From Patescibacteria group bacterium (lineage in GTDB: Bacteria > Patescibacteriota > Microgenomatia > UBA10105 > UBA927): a DNA stretch of 8,716 nucleotides. Positions 1-5,703 of the stretch are shown piece after piece. The notes under the pieces are model-generated. The model had not been told where the DNA came from and searched no databases. It saw only the letters and a list, made by a program, of their open reading frames with translations. The DNA is taken from contig DPYI01000060.1 in assembly GCA_003545435.1 (NCBI GenBank), positions 1,992-10,707 on the forward strand, written 5' to 3'. The first letter of the stretch is position 1; every line of letters starts with the position of its first letter. The position numbers were made by a program, and so were the translations under genes.

Positions 1-711
1 AGTATTTTCCTCTTTTGCTCCTAAAATATCTCCCTCCTCTCTATTTTGACCGGATGAAGTACTTATCTCAAATGAACTGGATGTTGGCGTAGGAGTCTTC
101 TTTTCCGTCGGTTTTGAAGTAGAGGTATTTGTCGGTTTTGGAGTTGGTGTAACGGTTGAAGTGGGTCCCTGAGTATTTGTGGGAGTACTAGTTGGCATCG
201 GAGTATTTGTCGGAGCTAACGTAGGACTTAATGTGGGTTGAACAATATTTACTGTTAGTTCATTGGCAACATCCGTATAATCATCAGACTTCCCGCTATA
301 ACGCCAAACTCGCATAAAATATTGATCAGGACCATGATAGCTACCAAAATCATCAGGATTTACTTTTAATGAAAGCATACCCGACCATGCCCCGCTTGTC
401 GGAAAAAACGAAAAAAACAAATTCTGAATTGTTTCTTTTCCGGGACTACTCCGATACGCATGCCAATCTCCTTTACTGTTTTTCGTCATTCCAAAATACT
501 GCCCTCCACTTGACGCCTTTATACCTCCCTGTAGGTAACAAGAACTCGATGCGCAACTGGATGACGTAAGTCCCGAAAGAGAAACTGTTACATTAATAAC
601 CTCATTATCAATTTGTGGATTTTCGATGGTAAAAGTAACGGCAAAAGCAGAAGGTGCAAATAAGAAAAAGAAAAAGAATAATATCAATACTCTAAATCGT
701 ATGATTATCAT
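1..711 (-). CDS. Secreted Pro/Thr-rich surface protein, C-terminus cut by window edge
   Basis: The frame is open for 237 codons from ATG at 711 to base 1 and has no stop, so the 3' end lies outside the window. An in-frame TAA at 744-742 and a good signal peptide fix the start. Residues 1-24 are a short basic start plus a Phe/Leu-rich core with an AFA cleavage site. Residues 25-157 look like a beta-rich extracellular domain, with two close Cys (53 and 58) and several Trp/Tyr. Residues 158-212 are a Pro/Thr/Ser linker with repeated PTPT/PTNT units. The visible end reads DILGAKEENT; in many CPR proteins such a linker leads to a C-terminal membrane anchor, but here that is inference. It lies 91 bp downstream of the M23 gene on the same strand. 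No family is recognised; a role in surface display or adhesion is only a guess. Codon-level openness and the signal peptide make it a confident gene. Confidence 0.85.
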   Translation of the reverse strand, partial: MIIIRFRVLILFFFFFLFAPSAFAVTFTIENPQIDNEVINVTVSLSGLTSSSCASSSCYLQGGIKASSGGQYFGMTKNSKGDWHAYRSSPGKETIQNLFFSFFPTSGAWSGMLSLKVNPDDFGSYHGPDQYFMRVWRYSGKSDDYTDVANELTVNIVQPTLSPTLAPTNTPMPTSTPTNTQGPTSTVTPTPKPTNTSTSKPTEKKTPTPTSSSFEISTSSGQNREEGDILGAKEENT

Positions 712-738
712 ACGAGGACAGTTAAACTTTATGGACTG

Positions 739-744
739 ATTTTA
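739..744 (-). promoter_or_regulatory. Candidate -10 box (TAAAAT) for the secreted Pro/Thr-rich protein
   Basis: TAAAAT matches the bacterial -10 consensus at 5 of 6 bases and lies 27 bp upstream of the ATG at 711, which would give a leader of about 20 nt. No convincing -35 hexamer sits at 17 bp. The gene follows a stable hairpin after the M23 stop codon, so an own promoter is plausible, but the site rests on one hexamer in AT-rich DNA. Confidence 0.25.
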
Positions 745-783
745 CCCCATCAAAAATGTCTTGTATGGACAGCTCAAACTCAT

Positions 784-800
784 TCAAGGCTTAGCCTTGA
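784..800 (-). terminator. Hairpin just after the M23 peptidase stop codon
   Basis: TCAAGGC and GCCTTGA form a perfect 7-bp stem around a 3-nt loop. It begins 3 nt beyond the TAA of the M23 peptidase gene on the minus strand. No U-run follows on that strand, so it does not meet the usual intrinsic-terminator pattern. It may be a weak terminator, an mRNA 3'-end stabiliser, or chance. Confidence 0.3.
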
Positions 801-802
801 TA

Positions 803-1963
803 TTATTGAACATGCAAATAAAAACTCGTTATTCCGTCTCCGTGTTCGATATATTTAATTTTAATGATAGTGCTACCAGCACATAACCCACTTGATGAGT
901 ATAGCGTTCCGTCAGCCGGGGCGCGGATAGTATCACTTGACGACACCATGTCAAATCCTGTATGAATATATCCAGAATACGGATATCGCCACGAATAAGG
1001 TGTTTTACCAAAGTGCTGCGTTAAACGAATAGAATCTTGAAGAGGCCAGTCCCAACTTCCACTTCCTACCGTCCAATTCACTCCAGACGCCACATCTTGA
1101 ACATCTAAAATTGTTTTTGAGGAAAGATATCCTGCAGGATCTATCCATGATCCATTTTTTTGTATTTCAAAATGTAAATGTTTTCCTGTCGAACAACTTT
1201 TATTTGGATCTGGATTCCAACCAGTATTGCCAACGAGTGCAATAACGTCTCCTTTTTTCACCGGACCAACTTTCACTCCTTCAATGCGTGCTCTATCAAT
1301 GGCATTCTTCTCTGCAAGAGCCTGAGCAAGAAGAGATTGGTAAACGGCCTCACTATTTTTGGTTTGGGTCAGAAGTGCTTGCTTTTCCCTTTTTTGTCGT
1401 TCAAGCTTTGCCTGCTCTTCTTCCTGTTGTTTTTTCAATGTTTCCTGCTGAGTTTTCTTTTTCTCCCGTGTTTCTTTCCGTTCTCCAAAATTATTTTGGG
1501 TCGCTTTTAATTGTAGAAGAAGCTGAGCATCTTCCTCCTGAACCCGATTCAAATATTTCATTCGGGAAATAAAATCCGATACATCACTGCTAAACAATAA
1601 AATCCCAAATGCCGGTGTTACCTGTCGTTTATATGTCTCGGGAATTCTATGAAGCATGAGTTCTAAACGTTTAGTGAGTAACACCTCAAGCCTTCCGATT
1701 TCTTCCGCAAGCTCATCAATTTCCTTGGAGAGTTTTCCTATAGCAAGCTTAATCGTATCAATGCGAAGCGTCGTTAATTCAATGTTGGAATTCAATAGGG
1801 ATATTTGTTTTGATAGGCTATTCTCTTGATTTTGAAGTTCCGAAATTTTTGTCTTCAACTCTTCAATTTTTTGATCAACAGGAGACACATCATCTGCTTT
1901 GATAGAAGTAAGTGGATAAAAAAGAAGGATGATGATAAGAAAAACATATACAATACTCTTCAT
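803..1963 (-). CDS. Secreted coiled-coil M23 (LytM-type) peptidase, EnvC/PcsB-like, with permuted catalytic domain
   Basis: Predicted cell-wall endopeptidase controlled by FtsEX. Residues 1-23 are a signal peptide (hydrophobic core, cleavage near IKA/DD). Residues 28-105 and 137-225 are heptad-rich, Glu/Lys/Gln-rich coiled coils. Between them lies a hinge with LLFSSDVSDFISRMKYLNR, typical of EnvC/PcsB/CwlO-type proteins. Residues 228-386 hold M23 motifs in unusual order: KKGDVIALVGNTG (236-248), HLH (262-264), then HTGFD (H334, D338), EHGDG (H374) and YLH (H384), with the stop two residues later. Canonical M23 domains run HxxxD, then YxH, then GxTG...HLH, so this one appears circularly permuted. 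All zinc and catalytic residues are present, unlike E. coli EnvC, whose LytM domain is degenerate. It starts 9 nt after ftsX and has no clear Shine-Dalgarno sequence, so translation is probably coupled. The family is certain; activity and the FtsX partnership are inferred. Confidence 0.93.
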   Translation of the reverse strand: MKSIVYVFLIIILLFYPLTSIKADDVSPVDQKIEELKTKISELQNQENSLSKQISLLNSNIELTTLRIDTIKLAIGKLSKEIDELAEEIGRLEVLLTKRLELMLHRIPETYKRQVTPAFGILLFSSDVSDFISRMKYLNRVQEEDAQLLLQLKATQNNFGERKETREKKKTQQETLKKQQEEEQAKLERQKREKQALLTQTKNSEAVYQSLLAQALAEKNAIDRARIEGVKVGPVKKGDVIALVGNTGWNPDPNKSCSTGKHLHFEIQKNGSWIDPAGYLSSKTILDVQDVASGVNWTVGSGSWDWPLQDSIRLTQHFGKTPYSWRYPYSGYIHTGFDMVSSSDTIRAPADGTLYSSSGLCAGSTIIKIKYIEHGDGITSFYLHVQ

Positions 1964-1972
1964 GCATGTTTT

Positions 1973-2869
1973 TTAAAACGCTATGTACTTTTTCAGCGCA
2001 ATTAAACTTCCGATGCCTCCGAGAAGAAATCCGAGCGCAGAAAGGATAAAAAGGAAGCCAATAGTACAACCAAAAAATGCAGCTGAAAGAAGATTGCCCA
2101 ACACCGCGCCAATAATAGGAATAATCCCTAAAAATGACAAAATTGACGATCTAAACCATAAAATAAGAATGAACATAACAAGCCATGCCATAAAGCTTCC
2201 GACTACCCCGTACATTCCCCCCTCCAAAAGAAACGGCAGCTGGATGTACCACTTGGAAGCGCCGATCAGTTTGAGTATTTCCACTTCGTCTTTCTTCATG
2301 GCAACTTTCATGCCGATAATGGTCATAACAATAAGGATGGCATCAATGGACAGAAGCACAACCAGAACGCTTCCTACAAGCCGTACGGCATTGGTCCAGG
2401 AAACAAGCGTATCCACCACGTCTTTTTGATAAATGACCTCCTCAACTCCCGGAGCGCCTTTCATAATCGGTTCCAGTTCTTTCAGGTGCCTCGGGTCAGT
2501 TGCCGATACCTCCAAAGATGCAGGGAGAATATCAGCATTCACCATCTCAAGAAGCAAAGGATCGCTTTTATTCTGTTCCTTATAGATAGCAAGTGCATCA
2601 TCTTTGGATACATACGTGATGTTTGCAATTTTTCCTGTCGCCTCAAGAGTCGCTTTCAGGCTCTCTATCTGAGGCGTTTGAGCTGTATCGTTAAAAAATA
2701 CCGTTGCCTGGGGTTTGCTTTCAAAGTAGTGAAGGACCAGAAACGACGTCGCAACCGTCAGCCCGAATACGCCGCTTACCAAAAACGTCAGGAACATCGT
2801 AAGAACCGCAGCAAGTGCCTGGTATGGAGAACGCCTGATGTGAGTCCAGGATGTCGTTAATGGTTTCAT
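1973..2869 (-). CDS. ftsX: Cell division ABC transporter permease FtsX
   Basis: FtsX is the membrane subunit of the FtsEX complex, which uses ATP hydrolysis to control peptidoglycan hydrolases at the septum. The 298-residue protein has the family layout: a short cytoplasmic start (LTTSWTHIRRSP), a first membrane span at about 20-47, an extracellular domain of about 110 residues (50-160), a second span at about 163-188, the conserved cytoplasmic loop EVEILKLIGASKWYIQLPF (195-213), and two more spans at about 218-240 and 262-292. The extracellular domain is where EnvC/PcsB-type coiled coils bind in model systems. The ATG is 1 nt after the ftsE stop. Its Shine-Dalgarno AAGGAG lies inside the end of ftsE at 7-nt spacing, so the start is secure and translation is likely coupled. 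The M23 gene follows 9 nt later. Confidence 0.96.
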   Translation of the reverse strand: MKPLTTSWTHIRRSPYQALAAVLTMFLTFLVSGVFGLTVATSFLVLHYFESKPQATVFFNDTAQTPQIESLKATLEATGKIANITYVSKDDALAIYKEQNKSDPLLLEMVNADILPASLEVSATDPRHLKELEPIMKGAPGVEEVIYQKDVVDTLVSWTNAVRLVGSVLVVLLSIDAILIVMTIIGMKVAMKKDEVEILKLIGASKWYIQLPFLLEGGMYGVVGSFMAWLVMFILILWFRSSILSFLGIIPIIGAVLGNLLSAAFFGCTIGFLFILSALGFLLGGIGSLIALKKYIAF

Positions 2870-2870
2870 A

Positions 2871-3605
2871 TTATTTCTCCTTATGCGCTTCAGAATGATG
2901 ATGACGATGCTCTTTGCCCCGTTCGGTTTGATGATACCGGCCTTTTTCCTCGTCGCTGGTTATCTCCCCGTTTTTTATGGTAATTGTCCGCTTTTTCATT
3001 TCATTGACAAAGGCGGCATTGTGCGTGGCCACTATGACTGTGGTTCCCAACGAATGAATCTCGCGCAATATCTGCATAATATCCCATGATGTGTCCGGGT
3101 CAAGATTTCCGGTCGGTTCGTCAGCAAGAAGAATTTTCGGTCCGCCGACAATGGCTCTGGCTATACTCACCCGTTGCATTTCTCCTGCGGAAAGTTGTAA
3201 GGGGAAAGAATTTTTTTTGTTCGATAATCCTACCAACTCCAAAACATCCACGACTCCCTTTTCCGTCTCTTCTTTTGATTTTCCCAAAATCTCAAGCCCT
3301 AATGCGACATTTTCATAGATTGTACGGTCTATAAGCAATTTGAAATCCTGAAACACCATGCCGACTTTTCTTCTTAGCAAATGAATTTTTGACTGGGGAA
3401 GTTTGGTGATATCCCAATCATCAACAATAATGATCCCTGAGGTGGGAAGAAGGTCCCGAAGAATAAGGCGTAAAAATGTGCTTTTGCCGGCTCCGGATGC
3501 GCCGATAAGAAAAACAAATTCACCGTCTCTGATCTCTACGGTTATGTCAGACAGGGCAACTGACGAGGCCCCGAATTCTTTTGATACATGGTCAAATTGA
3601 ATCAT
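2871..3605 (-). CDS. ftsE: Cell division ATP-binding protein FtsE
   Basis: FtsE is the cytoplasmic ATPase of FtsEX. The 244 residues show all ABC motifs: Walker A GASGAGKST (35-43), Q-loop in VFQDFKLL (Q86), signature LSAGEMQ (138-144, where LSGGEQQ is usual), Walker B ILLADEP (158-164) and H-loop ATHN (H195). The VGMVFQDFKLL stretch is typical of FtsE rather than other ABC ATPases, and ftsX follows directly. After about residue 212 the protein carries a roughly 30-residue charged tail with a His cluster (EHRHHHSEAH), longer than the usual FtsE C-terminus. The last codons, AAG GAG, also form the Shine-Dalgarno of ftsX. The start follows the preceding gene by 6 nt and has no obvious Shine-Dalgarno of its own. 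Fourth position in a prfB-led operon is inferred from spacing. Confidence 0.97.
   Translation of the reverse strand: MIQFDHVSKEFGASSVALSDITVEIRDGEFVFLIGASGAGKSTFLRLILRDLLPTSGIIIVDDWDITKLPQSKIHLLRRKVGMVFQDFKLLIDRTIYENVALGLEILGKSKEETEKGVVDVLELVGLSNKKNSFPLQLSAGEMQRVSIARAIVGGPKILLADEPTGNLDPDTSWDIMQILREIHSLGTTVIVATHNAAFVNEMKKRTITIKNGEITSDEEKGRYHQTERGKEHRHHHSEAHKEK
2877..2882 (-). promoter_or_regulatory. Shine-Dalgarno of ftsX inside the end of ftsE
   Basis: AAGGAG on the minus strand lies 7 nt before the ftsX ATG. It is read in the ftsE frame as the Lys-Glu codons near the protein's end. It is one of only two clear ribosome-binding sites in this window, and it indicates an intact anti-Shine-Dalgarno and translational coupling of ftsE and ftsX. 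Confidence 0.8.
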
Positions 3606-3611
3606 TGCTTG

Positions 3612-4091
3612 TTACTGAAGTTCAATACGTCCTACATCCATAAGCCATGGGCATTTTTTCGCTGCCATGGTTTTACTGGCCACTTTTACTTTTTTTCCTG
3701 CGAATTCGTCCAGATCCAAGACTGATGATACGAGACACGCGGTTTGCGATGGTCCGCCTTCACGGATAAGTTTGTGCGTCCCCTCTCCGTCAATACCGTC
3801 TTTTTCTATAGTGCCAACAGCCGTATCGGTAAACGTTTTCGTGTCAGAACTGCCGAATGTTTTTCCGCCACCAGTTGAAACTGTTTGTCCAGCAATCGTG
3901 ATAGTCCCTTTTGGACTTGCTAAAAGATATCCTGTACCGACGCCGGCACAAACAAGAATCAAAAATACGCCTCCGAGAGCTATATAAAGCGTCCGTTTGT
4001 CCATCTTTTGCGGCTTTTTCTCCAATGGCTGTACGATAGGTTTTTCTACAACTTCCGGTTGATGAGAACGATACTGTGTTTGCATATGCAT
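3612..4091 (-). CDS. Single-span membrane protein of unknown function between prfB and ftsE
   Basis: This 159-residue protein is not named by any family I can identify. Residues 1-32 are a polar, Pro/Lys/Gln-rich tail, presumably cytoplasmic. Residues 34-58 form one membrane span. Residues 60-85 are a Gly/Ser/Thr-rich linker. Residues 90-159 form a compact, probably beta-rich domain, from AVGTIEKDGIDGEGTHKLIR to KKVKVASK and WLMDVGRIELQ, suggesting a small OB-like barrel; that fold is my inference. Cys119 and Cys147 in the outer domain could form a disulfide. No positive-inside test was done beyond noting KKPQKMDKR before the span, which suits an N-in, C-out topology. The gene starts 13 nt after prfB and ends 6 nt before ftsE, so co-transcription is very likely. 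ATG codons at both 4091 and 4085 are possible starts, and neither has a Shine-Dalgarno. Confidence 0.85.
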   Translation of the reverse strand: MHMQTQYRSHQPEVVEKPIVQPLEKKPQKMDKRTLYIALGGVFLILVCAGVGTGYLLASPKGTITIAGQTVSTGGGKTFGSSDTKTFTDTAVGTIEKDGIDGEGTHKLIREGGPSQTACLVSSVLDLDEFAGKKVKVASKTMAAKKCPWLMDVGRIELQ

Positions 4092-4104
4092 CTATTATCA
4101 CGGC

Positions 4105-5115
4105 TTATGAAATTTTTTTCAAGTATGCCATGATGAAATCCTCAATATCTCCGTCAAGCACCCGATCCGTATGAGCGGTTTCATGGTCAGTCCGAAGATC
4201 TTTTACCATGTGATACGGATGAAGCACGTACGAACGGATTTGGTTTCCCCATCCGGGCGTTTTGTACACCCCGCGGAGCTTCGTTTCTTCTTTTTTTCTT
4301 TTCTCTTCTTCCAATGCCCATAATTTTGACCGGAGAATTTTGAGAGCATACTCACGGTTTTGGCCCTGATACCTTTCTGTCTGGCACGTCACAATAATAC
4401 CGGTTGGTTTATGGAGAAGTCTAACTGCGGTTGACACTTTGTTGACATTTTGCCCGCCTTTCCCGCCTGACCGGAAAAAATCCCATTCAAGCTCGTCATC
4501 TTTTATTGCTGCCACTCCCTCATCGGTTATCACCGGCAAAACTTCAATCATAGCAAAAGAGGTCTGACGCAAATTATCCGCATTAAACGGGGATTGGCGG
4601 ACAAGCCGGTGCACTCCGCTTTCGGCTTTCAGTAATCCATACGCATAGGAACCGGATACCGTCATCGTGACGCTTTTAATACCTGCTTCATCACCCGGCG
4701 TGTAATCAATTTCATCTTTCTCCCATCCTTTCCGTTCTACAAACCTGCTGTACATGCGATAGAGCATCGCAGTCCAATCCATAGCTTCCGTCCCTCCTTG
4801 TCCTGAGTGGATGGAAAAAATTGCATCGGACCGGTCATACGATCCTCCTAAATACAGGGCAAATTCCAAACGATCAACTTCCTTAGTTAGTTCTTTTGCG
4901 TTTCCTTCCTGAATATATAATTCCAGCATTTCAGCTTCTTCAATTTCTTTCTGAAGACCGGAAATCTGCTTCATAACCCGGGCTCCCTGCATGTGATCCT
5001 GCCAAAAATCCGGCTTTAGGGTTTCTCGTTCCAATTCCCTGATCGTCTGTCTCTTTTGATCAGCGTTTAATTTTTCAATGATAGTTTTTGCACGCGTTAT
5101 CAGATCTTCATCCAT
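4105..5115 (-). CDS. prfB: Peptide chain release factor 2 (RF2)
   Basis: RF2 ends translation at UGA and UAA. The codon-recognition motif SPF is at 175-177 in VRQSPFNADNLRQTSFA, which separates RF2 from RF1 (PxT). The peptidyl-hydrolysis motif GGQ is at 220-222 in RSGGKGGQNVNKVSTAVR. The PDFW motif of the N-terminal helical domain is at 35-38, about nine residues earlier than in E. coli RF2, so the protein starts near the point where many bacteria have the programmed +1 frameshift. Here the gene is one uninterrupted frame of 336 codons from ATG at 5115, with no CUUUGAC slippery site, so frameshift autoregulation appears absent. The gene leads a tight operon with a membrane protein and ftsEX; prfB next to ftsEX also occurs in Firmicutes. 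No Shine-Dalgarno precedes the ATG, which lies in an AT-rich stretch below a palindromic element. Confidence 0.96.
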   Translation of the reverse strand: MDEDLITRAKTIIEKLNADQKRQTIRELERETLKPDFWQDHMQGARVMKQISGLQKEIEEAEMLELYIQEGNAKELTKEVDRLEFALYLGGSYDRSDAIFSIHSGQGGTEAMDWTAMLYRMYSRFVERKGWEKDEIDYTPGDEAGIKSVTMTVSGSYAYGLLKAESGVHRLVRQSPFNADNLRQTSFAMIEVLPVITDEGVAAIKDDELEWDFFRSGGKGGQNVNKVSTAVRLLHKPTGIIVTCQTERYQGQNREYALKILRSKLWALEEEKRKKEETKLRGVYKTPGWGNQIRSYVLHPYHMVKDLRTDHETAHTDRVLDGDIEDFIMAYLKKIS

Positions 5116-5147
5116 AGATTTATTTTATTATCGAGATTTACATACAT

Positions 5148-5237
5148 TGTCATCGCGAGGATCCCGACGTCACGTCGGGAGACGAAGCGATCTCTATTAT
5201 AAAGATTGCTTCGCTATAAGAATAGCTCGCAATGACA
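5148..5237. repeat. 90-bp palindromic (cruciform-like) repeat element upstream of prfB
   Basis: Ends TGTCATCGCGAG (5148-5159) and CTCGCAATGACA (5226-5237) are complementary at 11 of 12 positions. Inside are two more hairpins: TCCCGACG/CGTCGGGA with a 3-nt loop (5162-5180, perfect), and CGAAGCGATCT/AGATTGCTTCG (5183-5193 with 5203-5213, one G.T). Together they can fold as a closed stem with two arms. The GTCATTGCGAG ... GAAGCAATCT words match, from memory, a dispersed palindromic repeat seen in many bacterial genomes including CPR. It fills most of the 138-bp gap between the 5254 gene and prfB. It could be a transcript-processing or partial termination site, or a REP/MITE-like passenger. Confidence 0.8.
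5196..5201 (-). promoter_or_regulatory. Candidate -10 box (TATAAT) in the loop of the repeat, towards prfB
   Basis: On the minus strand this is a perfect TATAAT in the loop of the right-hand arm of the 90-bp repeat, about 80 bp upstream of the prfB ATG. The region at 17 bp upstream reads TATTCT, a poor -35, and there is no extended -10 TG. It is the best -10 match in the gap, but promoter function is unproven. Confidence 0.2.
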
Positions 5238-5253
5238 GTTCATATAGCTTTTG

Positions 5254-5625
5254 TTATTGGCCTGGTTTACAGATAACCGATTTTACTTCTTCTTTTTCCT
5301 GGGCCGGCAATGTTTCGAATCGCTTTACCACTTCTTCAATGACGCGGTGCGTTACGATTTCCTCGGTTTTCTTCTGTATAACGCTTCCCACCTGAGATAC
5401 CACTTGGGATGAAAGGGACGCTGCTGCTTGTCCGGCATTCTGCGGAACATCGACAGTTCCCAACACTTCCTCTGCTTTCTTTCCTATGTCCGTTTCTACC
5501 ACCTTGTCATGCACTGCCTGAAGAACTTCAGGGCGTTCCTGTTTCATAATTTTTGGCCACAGCAGACTTCCGCCGACAAGAACGACAGAGGCAAGAACAA
5601 ATGATCCGATAAATTGTGGTATCAT
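5254..5625 (-). CDS. Small membrane-anchored protein of unknown function
   Basis: The 123-residue protein has an N-terminal hydrophobic segment at about 4-24 (FIGSFVLASVVLVGGSLLW), then a mostly polar, predicted helical region with many Val, Glu, Lys and Gln residues (28-118), and ends in CKPGQ with one Cys. The segment lacks a convincing cleavage site, so a membrane anchor with the helical part in one compartment is more likely than secretion. The helical part could be a short coiled coil. I recognise no family. It is divergent from ruvC and upstream of prfB on the same strand, separated by 138 bp containing a palindromic repeat, so it may or may not share that transcript. The ATG at 5625 has a GAGG only 2 nt before it, too close for a normal ribosome-binding site, and a TATACT 9 nt before it. 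Confidence 0.75.
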   Translation of the reverse strand: MIPQFIGSFVLASVVLVGGSLLWPKIMKQERPEVLQAVHDKVVETDIGKKAEEVLGTVDVPQNAGQAAASLSSQVVSQVGSVIQKKTEEIVTHRVIEEVVKRFETLPAQEKEEVKSVICKPGQ

Positions 5626-5634
5626 AGCCTCAAC

Positions 5635-5640
5635 AGTATA
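5635..5640 (-). promoter_or_regulatory. Candidate -10 box (TATACT) for the 5254-5625 gene
   Basis: TATACT matches the consensus at 5 of 6 bases and ends 9 nt before the ATG. Transcription starting about 7 nt downstream would leave a leader of only a few bases, so the mRNA may be nearly leaderless. No good -35 is seen at 16-18 bp, where the DNA is a T/A run. Weak single-hexamer evidence. Confidence 0.3.
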
Positions 5641-5703
5641 CCTTCCTTATAATAAAAATAAAAGGACAAACACTACAATTATTAAAGAATTTCTAATGAG
5701 GGA

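Noticed and set aside
369..569. A 66-codon plus-strand frame near the left edge.
   Set aside because: The minus-strand frame here is open for 237 codons with a signal peptide and linker, so this is a shadow.
1178..1572. Plus-strand open frames of about 95-110 codons opposite the M23 gene.
   Set aside because: They are antisense shadows of the coiled-coil codons (Phe/Leu-rich translations of Glu/Lys-rich sequence), with no motifs or ribosome-binding sites.
1983..2860. Two plus-strand open frames of about 145 codons opposite ftsX.
   Set aside because: The minus-strand frame has clear FtsX topology and motifs; the opposite frames are compositionally odd and match nothing.
5100..5153. A short frame upstream of prfB (ATG at 5153) that runs into prfB and ends at TGA, resembling the RF2 frameshift leader.
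   Set aside because: A +1 shift at that TGA does not enter the prfB frame (a -1 shift would be needed), the codon before it is ATC rather than the slippery CTT, and no upstream AGGGGG-type stimulator is present.
5148..5237. Reading the three-armed fold as a tRNA.
   Set aside because: No T-loop GTTCRA sequence, anticodon-arm geometry or CCA end is present; the symmetry is that of a palindromic repeat.
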